From Candidatus Poseidoniaceae archaeon (lineage in GTDB: Archaea > Thermoplasmatota > Poseidoniia > Poseidoniales > Poseidoniaceae): DNA of 64,000 nt. The stretch is taken from contig JASLKG010000005.1 of NCBI GenBank assembly GCA_030747695.1, forward strand, positions 232,271 to 296,270. The letters run 5' to 3'. The first letter of the stretch is position 1; every line of letters begins with the position of its first letter. Under the pieces are notes generated by a model. That model was not told the origin of the DNA. It saw nothing but the letters and a program-made list of their open reading frames with translations, and searched no databases. The translations under genes and the position numbers were made by a program. This document shows positions 36,427 to 44,710 of this stretch, in pieces.

Positions 36427-37977
36427 ATGGCCTCAAAAGTCGGAATCGATGATATGGCTTTGCATTTTCCACGCCTATACATGGATATGCAAGATTTTGC
36501 AGAAATGAGAGGTGCGGATTATGCAAAATTAAACAAAGGCTTAGGTCTAGCTGCTATGGCGATACCAGATGTACACGAAGATACTGCAACAATGGGCGCA
36601 AATGCAGTTTGTAGATTGATTGATCGAAATGGAATCAACCCTAGAGATATCGGTCGTATATATTTAGGAACCGAATCAGCACTTGATGGTGCTAAACCTA
36701 CTGCCACTTACATTGTAGATATGTTAACTTCAAGATATGGTGAAAGGTTTGGAGAAGATTGTTTCCGTGGATGCGATGTAGTTGATATGACATTTGCGTG
36801 TATAGGTGCTGTAGATGCATTACACAACACACTGGACTGGGTTGCAAGAGGAGGAGAAAGTCAAGACCGTATGGGAATTGTTGTATTTTCTGACAATGCA
36901 AAATATGATCTTGAATCTTCTGGAGAATATACTCAAGGCGCCGGAGGAGGTGCATTGTTAGTAAGGCACAATCCACGTTTAGTAATTATTCCAGATAGAT
37001 GGGGCGTTTCTACAACGCCTGTTCATGATTTCTTTAAGCCTCGTAGAGAAGTTTCAATTCAAAGTGTAATTCAACATGTTCTTCAATTAGCAGCAGAAGC
37101 AGGTGCAACAATAAAAGAAGGAATGGCAGAAGCAATGATTAAACATCTTCCTGAATCAACTGTTAGACGTTTGGGTATTTTTGCACATGGTGAAGAAAAT
37201 GTTCAAGTTCATCGTGACGAACCAGTTTTTGATGGACAATTTTCGAATAGATGTTACCGTGAAGCAGTAAAGCAAGCCTTCACACACTTCATGGGGAAAG
37301 CGGTAGCGCAAAATCGATTTGATCCAGAGATGGATACAATACTTACAGAACAATGGGCACGAATAATCATGCATTTGCCTTATGCATTCCAGGCAAAGAG
37401 AATGTTCCCTGATGTATTTAGGCATGATAGAAAGCATCTGACAGAATGGAAAAGCATTGAAGCTGAAATCGGATTAGCACCTTTAGAAGACGATTTTGAA
37501 ACAGAGGCAGAATGGGATAAAGAGATGGATACATATCGCCGTTCGATATCAAAGACCGATGCCTTTCGTCAATTTGTTGAGGATAGAATAGAGAAAGGAC
37601 AACGTGCATCATCATTGATAGGAAATCAGTATACTGGATCCATCTTCTTAGCATTGATGTCTACGTTTGAAGCAGATTATGATGAGAATTCTAATTTAGA
37701 TAATCAGATTTTTGGTTTGTGTGGTTATGGTTCTGGTGCCAAAGCAAAAGTGTTTGAGGCAGTAGTTCAACCGACCTGGAGAGAGATTGCTAGCCGTTGG
37801 AATTTGTTTGAGAGGTTAGAAGGTAGAATTGCAATTGATCGTTTGACGTACGAGGCATTGCATAAGGGATTAGCCAAGGAATCAGTAATCTCTCCAAAGG
37901 GCGAGTTTGCATTGGTTGAAGTTGGCGATGAAGGTTTCGAAGAAGGAATGAGGACTTATGCATGGATTGGTGAATAA
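36427..37977 (+). CDS. mvaS: Hydroxymethylglutaryl-CoA synthase
   Basis: It condenses acetyl-CoA with acetoacetyl-CoA to HMG-CoA, the committed entry to the mevalonate route that makes archaeal isoprenoid lipids. The catalytic Glu is in YLGTESALDGAKPTATY, the catalytic Cys in DMTFACIGAVDALHN, and the His in PVHDFFKPRR. From the ATG at 36427 it is 516 residues, longer than the roughly 350-residue archaeal type and closer to eukaryotic/bacterial length. The frame opens at a GTG (36352), but those residues are low-complexity leader. The gene stands alone and is convergent with a radical SAM gene one base away. Confidence 0.88.
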   Translation: MASKVGIDDMALHFPRLYMDMQDFAEMRGADYAKLNKGLGLAAMAIPDVHEDTATMGANAVCRLIDRNGINPRDIGRIYLGTESALDGAKPTATYIVDMLTSRYGERFGEDCFRGCDVVDMTFACIGAVDALHNTLDWVARGGESQDRMGIVVFSDNAKYDLESSGEYTQGAGGGALLVRHNPRLVIIPDRWGVSTTPVHDFFKPRREVSIQSVIQHVLQLAAEAGATIKEGMAEAMIKHLPESTVRRLGIFAHGEENVQVHRDEPVFDGQFSNRCYREAVKQAFTHFMGKAVAQNRFDPEMDTILTEQWARIIMHLPYAFQAKRMFPDVFRHDRKHLTEWKSIEAEIGLAPLEDDFETEAEWDKEMDTYRRSISKTDAFRQFVEDRIEKGQRASSLIGNQYTGSIFLALMSTFEADYDENSNLDNQIFGLCGYGSGAKAKVFEAVVQPTWREIASRWNLFERLEGRIAIDRLTYEALHKGLAKESVISPKGEFALVEVGDEGFEEGMRTYAWIGE

Positions 37978-37978
37978 T

Positions 37979-39709
37979 TCAATTTAAGATTGAATGAATA
38001 TTTACAATACTAGGGATTTGCATATTTGCCAAATCAAACCACGATTCAATGTCTTCTATACTCTTTTGTTTTGAATAGGTTTTTGCTCTTGTACTAACTA
38101 AATTCCAAGCACCCTTTGAACTGATCCCTGGAATAGCAGCAAGCTGTTTTTCGGTAATAGTTTCAATTTTTAGATTAGTTTCAATTCCTGTAATCGACCT
38201 TGTTCCATGTGAAGTCACAATAATATCTGAATAAGTTTCAAGCGGAGCAAGATAATTCATTCCAATAAGTATTGGATATGCTCCAATTTGTCGCCCAAAA
38301 GTAACACCTGACTTACCATGTATTGCAGTATCTTTTGCGTTAGCATCTAGATGCCTTGGCAATCTAGTTCTTCCATCGTGAGTTTCCCACCATACATCCT
38401 TTAAGATTGTACCAACAGGTAGCATTTCTTTTAACAATGGGCCATCGAAATTATCTCTTACTGTTGTTTTAAATGATTTAAAATCGGTTTCATTTATTTC
38501 TTGAAAATCATCTCCTTCGACTTGACGTATGTTCACTCTTCGAATCATATGGCCTTCATTTTTCAATTCATTTAGTAAATCAAGGTTCATCTTGTACGTA
38601 GAAGAAGTTTCACCATGTAACCCTGCAATAAAATTCAATCCAGGTAGTAATTTTGGTAAACCCCTCTCGCCTCTCTCTCTTCCAAATTTATTGATTAATG
38701 AAATTGCAGTTTTTAATTGGCCCGAATTACAATTTAACCAATTAGCTTCATGCACATTTGGATCGGCACTTTCAAGACCAAAAGAAAGTACTGCGCCATC
38801 AGATAATGTTTCAATAAGAGTTTTTGTTATTTCTTCAGACTCTTCGAGATGTTCTGCAATAATTGATGGATTTGCATTATCCGTGTGGAGTATTTTCAAC
38901 CTTTCATCTTCTCGTAATCCATGTAGTAATTTGGCAATTGGTTCAGGATTTGGAATAGGATACTCCATTTCAACCACACCATCCGCCATGTAAGTGTATG
39001 TATCAGTCATACCACCAAGGCGAACATGTTGAACTCCCATTTCATGAGCAATCTTCACTTCATCAATAATGTCTTCAGGAGACCTCCATATCGGCACTCC
39101 TTTTTTAGGCTCAATACAAAACTTACATCCTCTTTTGTAACGCACACATCCTTGGTATACTTCTACTTCATACGTAAGTGGGCCATGTAAATCAGGATTC
39201 ATTGTGACTGCTTTAGATGAAGCACCTGCATGAGCCCATTCTGTCCATTCTTCGGAAGTTCTTCTTTTATGCTTCCATTCTTTATGTTTGAAGTAATAAC
39301 TAAGTGTAGCATCTGTATCTTGGACAGCTAAAAATAGGTTTTTCTTTAAGGGGTTCCAACCTTGCTGTTTCCATCCACGAATAGCCCATCCTCCTGCCAA
39401 TATAGGAATTTCACTTGAAGTAGATGATATCAATTGGCGGATCTCATTAAGAGAAATAGGGGTCCCACGTAGATATTTTCCTGGCACAACCGCTCCTGCA
39501 AGAATTACAACACCTAATCTGTTTTCTGTGGATGCAGGATTTAATCTGTGTGAATCGATAGTTTTGTATTCATAATCAACACCAAGTTTTTCCAAAACAC
39601 CACAAATATACCTGATGTGAAATCCAATATAAGGAGGAACTCCAAAAGCAGCAGGCTCATCTTCATAGCCATCTATGACGAGCCAGGTCTTTTCTCCTGA
39701 CTTATCCAT
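37979..39709 (-). CDS. Radical SAM protein with C-terminal helix-hairpin-helix (COG1031-like)
   Basis: An iron-sulfur enzyme that would use SAM radicals; its substrate is unknown. The N-terminal 170 residues look like a B12-binding-like or Rossmann region (VVILAGAVVPG, IPILAGGWAIRGW). The cluster motif is GCVRYKRGCKFC, spaced C-x6-C-x2-C as in this uncharacterised archaeal family rather than the usual C-x3-C-x2-C. LGGMTDTYTY and SFGLESADPNVHEAN are barrel strands. At the end a helix-hairpin-helix (LAAIPGISSKGAWNLV) suggests nucleic-acid binding. It is the last gene of an eight-gene run, nine bases after csl4. Confidence 0.85.
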   Translation of the reverse strand: MDKSGEKTWLVIDGYEDEPAAFGVPPYIGFHIRYICGVLEKLGVDYEYKTIDSHRLNPASTENRLGVVILAGAVVPGKYLRGTPISLNEIRQLISSTSSEIPILAGGWAIRGWKQQGWNPLKKNLFLAVQDTDATLSYYFKHKEWKHKRRTSEEWTEWAHAGASSKAVTMNPDLHGPLTYEVEVYQGCVRYKRGCKFCIEPKKGVPIWRSPEDIIDEVKIAHEMGVQHVRLGGMTDTYTYMADGVVEMEYPIPNPEPIAKLLHGLREDERLKILHTDNANPSIIAEHLEESEEITKTLIETLSDGAVLSFGLESADPNVHEANWLNCNSGQLKTAISLINKFGRERGERGLPKLLPGLNFIAGLHGETSSTYKMNLDLLNELKNEGHMIRRVNIRQVEGDDFQEINETDFKSFKTTVRDNFDGPLLKEMLPVGTILKDVWWETHDGRTRLPRHLDANAKDTAIHGKSGVTFGRQIGAYPILIGMNYLAPLETYSDIIVTSHGTRSITGIETNLKIETITEKQLAAIPGISSKGAWNLVSTRAKTYSKQKSIEDIESWFDLANMQIPSIVNIHSILN

Positions 39710-39718
39710 CTAAACACC

Positions 39719-41104
39719 TCAATCCTTTCTTGGACGTCGGCGTTTCTTTTTTGCATCTTCTTCTTCCTCTTGCAATGCTCGCAATTCACGTGTGGTTTTT
39801 CCACCACTCTGCTTATCTTTACCACGATTATTCCCGGTGGATGGTTTCGAGACCTCAATCTTTAGCTTACGTTCCATCAATTCAATTCCATTTAGTGAAG
39901 ATGCGATTTCTTCACCTTTATTTTCTGGTTTTACGGTGACAAAAGCAAACGCCTTCCTTCTACCACTTCGGTCAGTTGCCCATTCTACAATTGCAGAATC
40001 ACATTTGCCTTCGAAAAGTTTTGCAACATCTTTATCTTCAGCCTTAAAAGGTAGATTTCCGACATATAAACGCGCACCATCGTGGCGTTTTTTCTTTTGT
40101 CTTTCTTCACGGGGTGCATCAGCATCTCTTACTCCAATTCTGCGGCCATTTATTCTCTGGCCATTTAATTTCGCTATTGCATTATCAGCCATTTCTTTTT
40201 CTTCAAAAGTGATGAAACCAAATCCTTTGAGGTTCCCTTGGTCATCACGCATTAAAGCAAAATCTGTAATTTTACCCTGTTCAGAAAACAAATTTTTCAC
40301 TTCAGTTTCATCAGCATCTCTTGACAACCCACCAAGGAATAATCTGCATCCAGGTTTGTGATTTTGACGTGGGCTTCTTCTTCCCCCTCCGTCAGAACCT
40401 TCGAAGCGGAAGTATTCTCGGACTCTTCCATCTTCGCGAATATCTTCTGCAATGAATGTAGCTCTGCCTGCACTGCCCTTTGAAAATAGATTTTCAGCAT
40501 CTTTACCCCAACGTTTTCCAGCACCATTTAGAGCAGCTTTACCGGACTCTCCACCAAAATCATCAGCTAATGCACGAAATGATTTATTTCCACATGTACG
40601 GCATATTACATTCCAATCACCATTCAACTCGGCTTGGAATGTATCGCCACAAGGGGGGCATAAGGCCCAAAGGACTCCACATTTTTCATCTTCGCGCATA
40701 TCAATACGAATCACATTTCCGGCTTCAATTACCTTTGCTCTAATGATATCACGACGCCGTAATCCATCTGCAGTATTGTGTAAGAATCTGTCAGTGATTT
40801 TGGTAACATGAAATTGCGCATATAAATCATCAGCCATTATTGAACGATTTTCTTTTCCTTCAACAGACAAGATCATTGCCTCTCCAGATTTTTCATTTAA
40901 TTTGACGACTGCACAAATGACAATATCACCAACTCCAACATGAAGCATTTCATTATGAGTTTTGACTGAAATAAGCCCATCCTTTTCAACGATCTTTCCT
41001 GTAATAGTAGCAACAATATTGCCATTCAATTCTGTGGTTCCGATACCTAATTCATTATTATTTACAGCACCAATTACTGTGCCTGGGGTGACAATATTCG
41101 TCAT
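39719..41104 (-). CDS. csl4: Exosome protein Csl4 fused to two RRM domains
   Basis: Csl4 is an RNA-binding cap subunit of the archaeal exosome. From the ATG 41104, residues 1-40 are the Csl4 N-terminal domain (PGTVIGAVNNNELGIG), 50-135 the S1 domain, and 149-171 the zinc ribbon (CPPC and CRTC). Residues 175-240 are an unrecognised Gly-rich linker. Two RNA recognition motifs follow: RRM1 254-330 (RNP2 LFLGGL, RNP1 KGFGFITF) and RRM2 344-420 (RNP2 LYVGNL, RNP1 KAFAFVTV). A basic tail ends KKKRRRPRKD. Normal archaeal Csl4 is about 180-200 residues with no RRM. The frame extends to 41170, but the family start is at 41104. It lies between METTL5-like and radical SAM genes. Confidence 0.88.
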   Translation of the reverse strand: MTNIVTPGTVIGAVNNNELGIGTTELNGNIVATITGKIVEKDGLISVKTHNEMLHVGVGDIVICAVVKLNEKSGEAMILSVEGKENRSIMADDLYAQFHVTKITDRFLHNTADGLRRRDIIRAKVIEAGNVIRIDMREDEKCGVLWALCPPCGDTFQAELNGDWNVICRTCGNKSFRALADDFGGESGKAALNGAGKRWGKDAENLFSKGSAGRATFIAEDIREDGRVREYFRFEGSDGGGRRSPRQNHKPGCRLFLGGLSRDADETEVKNLFSEQGKITDFALMRDDQGNLKGFGFITFEEKEMADNAIAKLNGQRINGRRIGVRDADAPREERQKKKRHDGARLYVGNLPFKAEDKDVAKLFEGKCDSAIVEWATDRSGRRKAFAFVTVKPENKGEEIASSLNGIELMERKLKIEVSKPSTGNNRGKDKQSGGKTTRELRALQEEEEDAKKKRRRPRKD

Positions 41105-41187
41105 TTGATCACGCTCTTTTTTGGAAATCACCCATAGGGTGACTGGAATTGTATGTAGGTAGGCGGACACTAATTACTTTTGAAACC

Positions 41188-41739
41188 CTATCCTCGTGTG
41201 ATACGCCAGCAGCGAATAGCAGTTTTCCCCATTCTTGAGTTATGATGTGAGTAAATAGCAGGCATTCTGAATTCACCTTCTAGAACTAATTCACCTTTGG
41301 GTAAATGGGTTGCTGCTGCATTGTGCATGATGTGTAGTACTGGTGAGCATTCCAACGCCCTTTCAACAAAAACTCTGTCAGCACCATGATTTTGAAACCC
41401 CCATGGAGGATTTGTTATTACAAGATCAGCATTTGGTAAATCAACATCTTCAACTCGTCCTTCAATTGTGTTTCCGAGTTGGCGGCACAACTCTGCTGCA
41501 TCCGGATCACACTCAACAAAAGTGACATCAGCACCTAGGAGTTTTGCACCATAACCAAGGATCCCATTACCGGAACCTAAATCAATAACTGTTTTACCAT
41601 TTAATCCATCTATACCGTCAATATTTGCTAGCCATAAAGCAGCCAAATCACCTTCAGTTTGATATTGTTCTAGGTCAACATTAGAACAAGGGTGAGGAGG
41701 TAATTTGGATAATGTAATCGCCAATTGGCGAAGTTTCAT
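41188..41739 (-). CDS. METTL5-like RNA N6-adenine methyltransferase (COG2263)
   Basis: A 183-residue SAM-dependent methyltransferase. The N-terminal LSKLPPHPCSNVDLEQYQT matches the L-x-P-x(n)-LEQY-T signature of METTL5 and its archaeal relatives, whose eukaryotic member methylates an adenosine in small-subunit rRNA. Motif I is VIDLGSGNGILGYGA; the catalytic N6-adenine motif is NPPWG near residue 110. The exact RNA target in archaea is inferred from the family. It lies five bases after a zinc-ribbon gene and 83 bases before csl4, among RNA-related genes. Confidence 0.88.
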   Translation of the reverse strand: MKLRQLAITLSKLPPHPCSNVDLEQYQTEGDLAALWLANIDGIDGLNGKTVIDLGSGNGILGYGAKLLGADVTFVECDPDAAELCRQLGNTIEGRVEDVDLPNADLVITNPPWGFQNHGADRVFVERALECSPVLHIMHNAAATHLPKGELVLEGEFRMPAIYSHHNSRMGKTAIRCWRITRG

Positions 41740-41744
41740 CTAAA

Positions 41745-41948
41745 TCACCATCGCTGTTGTTGATTTCCATACCCCATCTGCTGTTGTTGCATTGATTGGG
41801 CTTGCATCTGTTGGAATTGAAATCTGATTGCTTCAGCTTCCATGCGCAATCTTGTGATGAGTTGATCGCCAGGTTGTTGGCCTCCACAGAATCGGCAAAA
41901 TCTGGTGCCATCTGCCTGCATTTGTCCACAGTTTGTACAGAATGCCAT
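41745..41948 (-). CDS. Small zinc-ribbon protein with Gln-rich tail
   Basis: A 67-residue protein. The first 24 residues form a zinc ribbon (CTNCGQMQ and CRFCGGQQ). A helical segment follows (QLITRLRMEAEAIRFQFQ), then a Gln/Met-rich tail ending GNQQQRW. Such ribbons mediate protein or nucleic-acid contacts. Its tight spacing to the METTL5-like gene (five bases) suggests joint expression. No specific function can be assigned. Confidence 0.75.
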   Translation of the reverse strand: MAFCTNCGQMQADGTRFCRFCGGQQPGDQLITRLRMEAEAIRFQFQQMQAQSMQQQQMGYGNQQQRW

Positions 41949-41987
41949 ACTTGCCCCAACTCCTCGATACCTTTGAACCCTGCGTTA

Positions 41988-42947
41988 CTAACTTACCATT
42001 TGCATAAAAACAGGCCATGTTTCAAATCCTTGCGCCAGTGCTCGTTCTTGAATATCTTCTAATCTACTATCAGTCATCATATCTGAAGGATCAACACCCG
42101 AATCCAATAATTCTTGAATTAAATTGCGGAATTCTCTTTCAATGGCAGGAGTATCATCAACTTCAGGCACTCCTGTTGGTAGCGGAATACTTTCGTCAGA
42201 TATTTCTTCATTTTCAATATCGTGTCCGATTGTGGGGAGCGGCACTTCAGAATCTTCAACAATTTCAGGAATCATTTCAGACACAAATGCGGCCTCCATA
42301 CCCCCCACCTCTTCATGAACTTCTTCAGGTTGTGGTATTTCTTCAACAGTTGGGACCTCAACTATTGTTGGTTCGGGTTTTGCAAGTCCAACTCCTAGAA
42401 TCTCTGCTTGTTGTCTTGCAAGTTCTGCTGCTTGTTTTCTTGGTAATGATACGAATGCTTTACCAGTTAATGCAAATATTGGGTATGGCAGATGGTATCG
42501 GTCAATGGAATCAACCGATGGATGCCTAAAGCAAAGAATAGAATGTTTCTCAAATGGTCTTTGATTTGGGATGTCTAATGCAAACGGTACAGGTGAAAGT
42601 TCGATCATACTTCTCAACCAACCCTCTTGAGTAACTAATTGTTGCATCCATGGTCCTAAATCAGAGTTAGCAATATTGCAGAACATGAATGAAGAAGAAC
42701 GAGGATCGAATCCAACTTCTTCTAGCAATGTTGCCTCAGCACGAGGCCTGTGAAAAATATTCATTACAGGTTGTCCATGGTCAATCATGTCTCCATGTAA
42801 TTCAAGCAATTTCCGTTGTTTTCGCGGGCACATCAATAGCACATACATCCTTGCAGTACCAGGATCCCATATGTCTCCCCAGCGTTCTGCGGCTTCATCT
42901 TGGAGTTGCTGAAATGTCATGTTGGGGAGCATCGCTGTAACACCCAT
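41988..42947 (-). CDS. Hypothetical protein with acidic Pro/Glu-rich centre
   Basis: Not recognised. The 319-residue soluble protein has a folded N-terminal half (1-165) including ERWGDIWDPGTARMYVLL and LLMCPRKQRKLLELHG. A low-complexity acidic stretch follows (about 190-265, rich in PEE and EVP). A short helical C-terminal region (EREFRNLIQELLDSG) completes it. Possible starts are Met1, Met6 or Met10. It lies between asd and the zinc-ribbon gene in the long minus-strand run. Confidence 0.7.
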   Translation of the reverse strand: MGVTAMLPNMTFQQLQDEAAERWGDIWDPGTARMYVLLMCPRKQRKLLELHGDMIDHGQPVMNIFHRPRAEATLLEEVGFDPRSSSFMFCNIANSDLGPWMQQLVTQEGWLRSMIELSPVPFALDIPNQRPFEKHSILCFRHPSVDSIDRYHLPYPIFALTGKAFVSLPRKQAAELARQQAEILGVGLAKPEPTIVEVPTVEEIPQPEEVHEEVGGMEAAFVSEMIPEIVEDSEVPLPTIGHDIENEEISDESIPLPTGVPEVDDTPAIEREFRNLIQELLDSGVDPSDMMTDSRLEDIQERALAQGFETWPVFMQMVS

Positions 42948-42980
42948 AATACCACACCTGAACCAGCGAGATACGATACC

Positions 42981-43958
42981 CTATTTGGTGATGTGGGATT
43001 GACGAACAGCAAATTCAGCTAGTAATATGACGCCACCAGCAGCACCTCTAACTGTATTGTGCGATAATGCATCGTAGCGAACAGTGCGTTCATTTACCCG
43101 TATATTTCCAACAACTGTGGCCATTCCAGCGGCTAAACCCTCTCCACCCAACCACAAGTGCTCTTTTCTTGTGGGAGTTGACTCAATGACAATGTTAACC
43201 GTCTCAGGAGAAGATGGACAAGAAACACCTTGTATGTTGAACAATTCTTTTACTTCTGATAAGGTAGTATTTTTTGATAATTTTACTTCTACACTCACTT
43301 TGTGTCCATCTTTATGTGGTACTCTGTTACATGTTGCATTTACTGGAATGTCAAGATTCAATATGTGCTTCAATTCAGCACATACCTTTTCTTCTTCTCC
43401 TACAATAATAGGATCAAGGTCACCAGAAAGTGCAGCAGAATCAGTCATCATTCTCCATCCCCCTCCAGATAAGGCTTGTCTAGTATGTACCGAAATAGAT
43501 TGGATGCCAAGTGGCAGCAATCCCTTGAGAGGAGTTATTATTGGTACTACAGTACAGTTTGTAGCACAAGCGTGACCATCATAAGTTCTAAGCATTTCAG
43601 GATTTATTTCAGGAATCACAAGAGGAATTCCGGCAACACGTCTGAATTTACTAGAATTTGAAAAAACATGTATCCCCCTGGCAACCAATGACGGCTCAAC
43701 TACTGCGGCAATTTGAGAGGGAAGAGCCGAGAAAACAATATCTACATCAGGTATATCACTCATTGAGCAAATTAATATGTCATAATTTGGTTTGAATCCA
43801 TCAATTTTCCAATCAAGTTCACTATGCATCAATCCAACGCTAGATGGTGATCCTGCTATTGCACTTAACTCAAACATCGGATGATCATAGAGTCGTTGTT
43901 GCAATCTTTGTCCAACTAGGCCATTGGCGCCCAAAATAGCAACACTAAATTTTTTCAC
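42981..43958 (-). CDS. asd: Aspartate-semialdehyde dehydrogenase
   Basis: It reduces aspartyl phosphate to aspartate semialdehyde with NADPH, feeding lysine, threonine and methionine synthesis. The 325-residue protein has the N-terminal nucleotide loop AILGANGLVGQRL, the catalytic Cys in CATNCTVVP, and HTRQALSGGG. The later VEVKLSKNTT and late CNRVPHKDGH segments match the archaeal/fungal-type branch. Its start overlaps the end of the upstream glycosyltransferase by four bases. Confidence 0.92.
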   Translation of the reverse strand: MKKFSVAILGANGLVGQRLQQRLYDHPMFELSAIAGSPSSVGLMHSELDWKIDGFKPNYDILICSMSDIPDVDIVFSALPSQIAAVVEPSLVARGIHVFSNSSKFRRVAGIPLVIPEINPEMLRTYDGHACATNCTVVPIITPLKGLLPLGIQSISVHTRQALSGGGWRMMTDSAALSGDLDPIIVGEEEKVCAELKHILNLDIPVNATCNRVPHKDGHKVSVEVKLSKNTTLSEVKELFNIQGVSCPSSPETVNIVIESTPTRKEHLWLGGEGLAAGMATVVGNIRVNERTVRYDALSHNTVRGAAGGVILLAEFAVRQSHITK

Positions 43959-44695
43959 TCAATCGCCTCATGTGGAATTGGGAAAATACGTCTAATGATG
44001 AGTTTTCTTGCAATTGAACCTCCATCCTTGATGCTACCCAATTTTGCTTCTCCAATTCGTTTTGAATATGAAATTGGTACATGAGAAATTGTGATGCCTT
44101 GTAACGCACAAGAGGTATACATTTCAGCTTCTATTTCGAACCTCATTGAATTTAATTTCAAATTCTCTATAGCAAATCTAGAGAATGCCCAATATCCTGA
44201 ACATAAATCATTGACAGTTTTCCCATGAAGTGCAACAGCTAACCAAGTCAACATGTGGTTCCCAGCCCAATTAAGGGGAGTCATAGCATCCACTCCCATT
44301 TTCCCATGTAATCTATCACCAATAACGACATTTTCATTTGACAAATTTATTAGAAGATCAATCATTTCTTCGGGAGAATATGTGCCATCAGCATCCAACA
44401 TCACTAATGCTTGGTCATCAGTGGTAAGGAAATGCTCGAATGCTTGTCTCATTCCAGCACCCTTTCCTTTACCCCATTGAACAATAGATTCACAACCGAG
44501 ATTATTTGCAATTTCAATGGTTGAATCTTCAGAACCCCCATCCACTACTACAATCCTTGGTTTCCAATTCATTTTCTTTAGGGCCGAAACAGGGATTCGC
44601 GCAATAACTGATTCTAAAGCCTCCTCTTCATTTAAAGTGGGAAGCATTACGTAGAGTCCTTTCACAAAACGAACGGGCACATATTCTAATGTCAA
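43955..44695 (-). CDS. Family 2 glycosyltransferase (dolichol-phosphate mannose/glucose synthase-like)
   Basis: A 246-residue soluble GT-A enzyme that would move a hexose from a nucleotide sugar to a dolichol-type lipid carrier. Motifs: VMLPTLNEEEALESV, VVVDGGSEDST, the metal-binding LDADGTYSPEEM, and DLCSGYWAFSR. There are no C-terminal membrane helices, unlike the larger GtrB types. It follows the membrane protein by 15 bases, and the pair may act together in glycan export or protein glycosylation. Confidence 0.88.
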   Translation of the reverse strand: MTLEYVPVRFVKGLYVMLPTLNEEEALESVIARIPVSALKKMNWKPRIVVVDGGSEDSTIEIANNLGCESIVQWGKGKGAGMRQAFEHFLTTDDQALVMLDADGTYSPEEMIDLLINLSNENVVIGDRLHGKMGVDAMTPLNWAGNHMLTWLAVALHGKTVNDLCSGYWAFSRFAIENLKLNSMRFEIEAEMYTSCALQGITISHVPISYSKRIGEAKLGSIKDGGSIARKLIIRRIFPIPHEAIE

Positions 44696-44710
44696 TACTT
44701 TCGCTAAATT

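Noticed and set aside
41681..42062. Overlapping frames (92, 61 and 88 codons) around the zinc-ribbon gene
   Set aside because: Only the 67-codon minus-strand frame has two CxxC knuckles and operon-like spacing; the others are its shadows.
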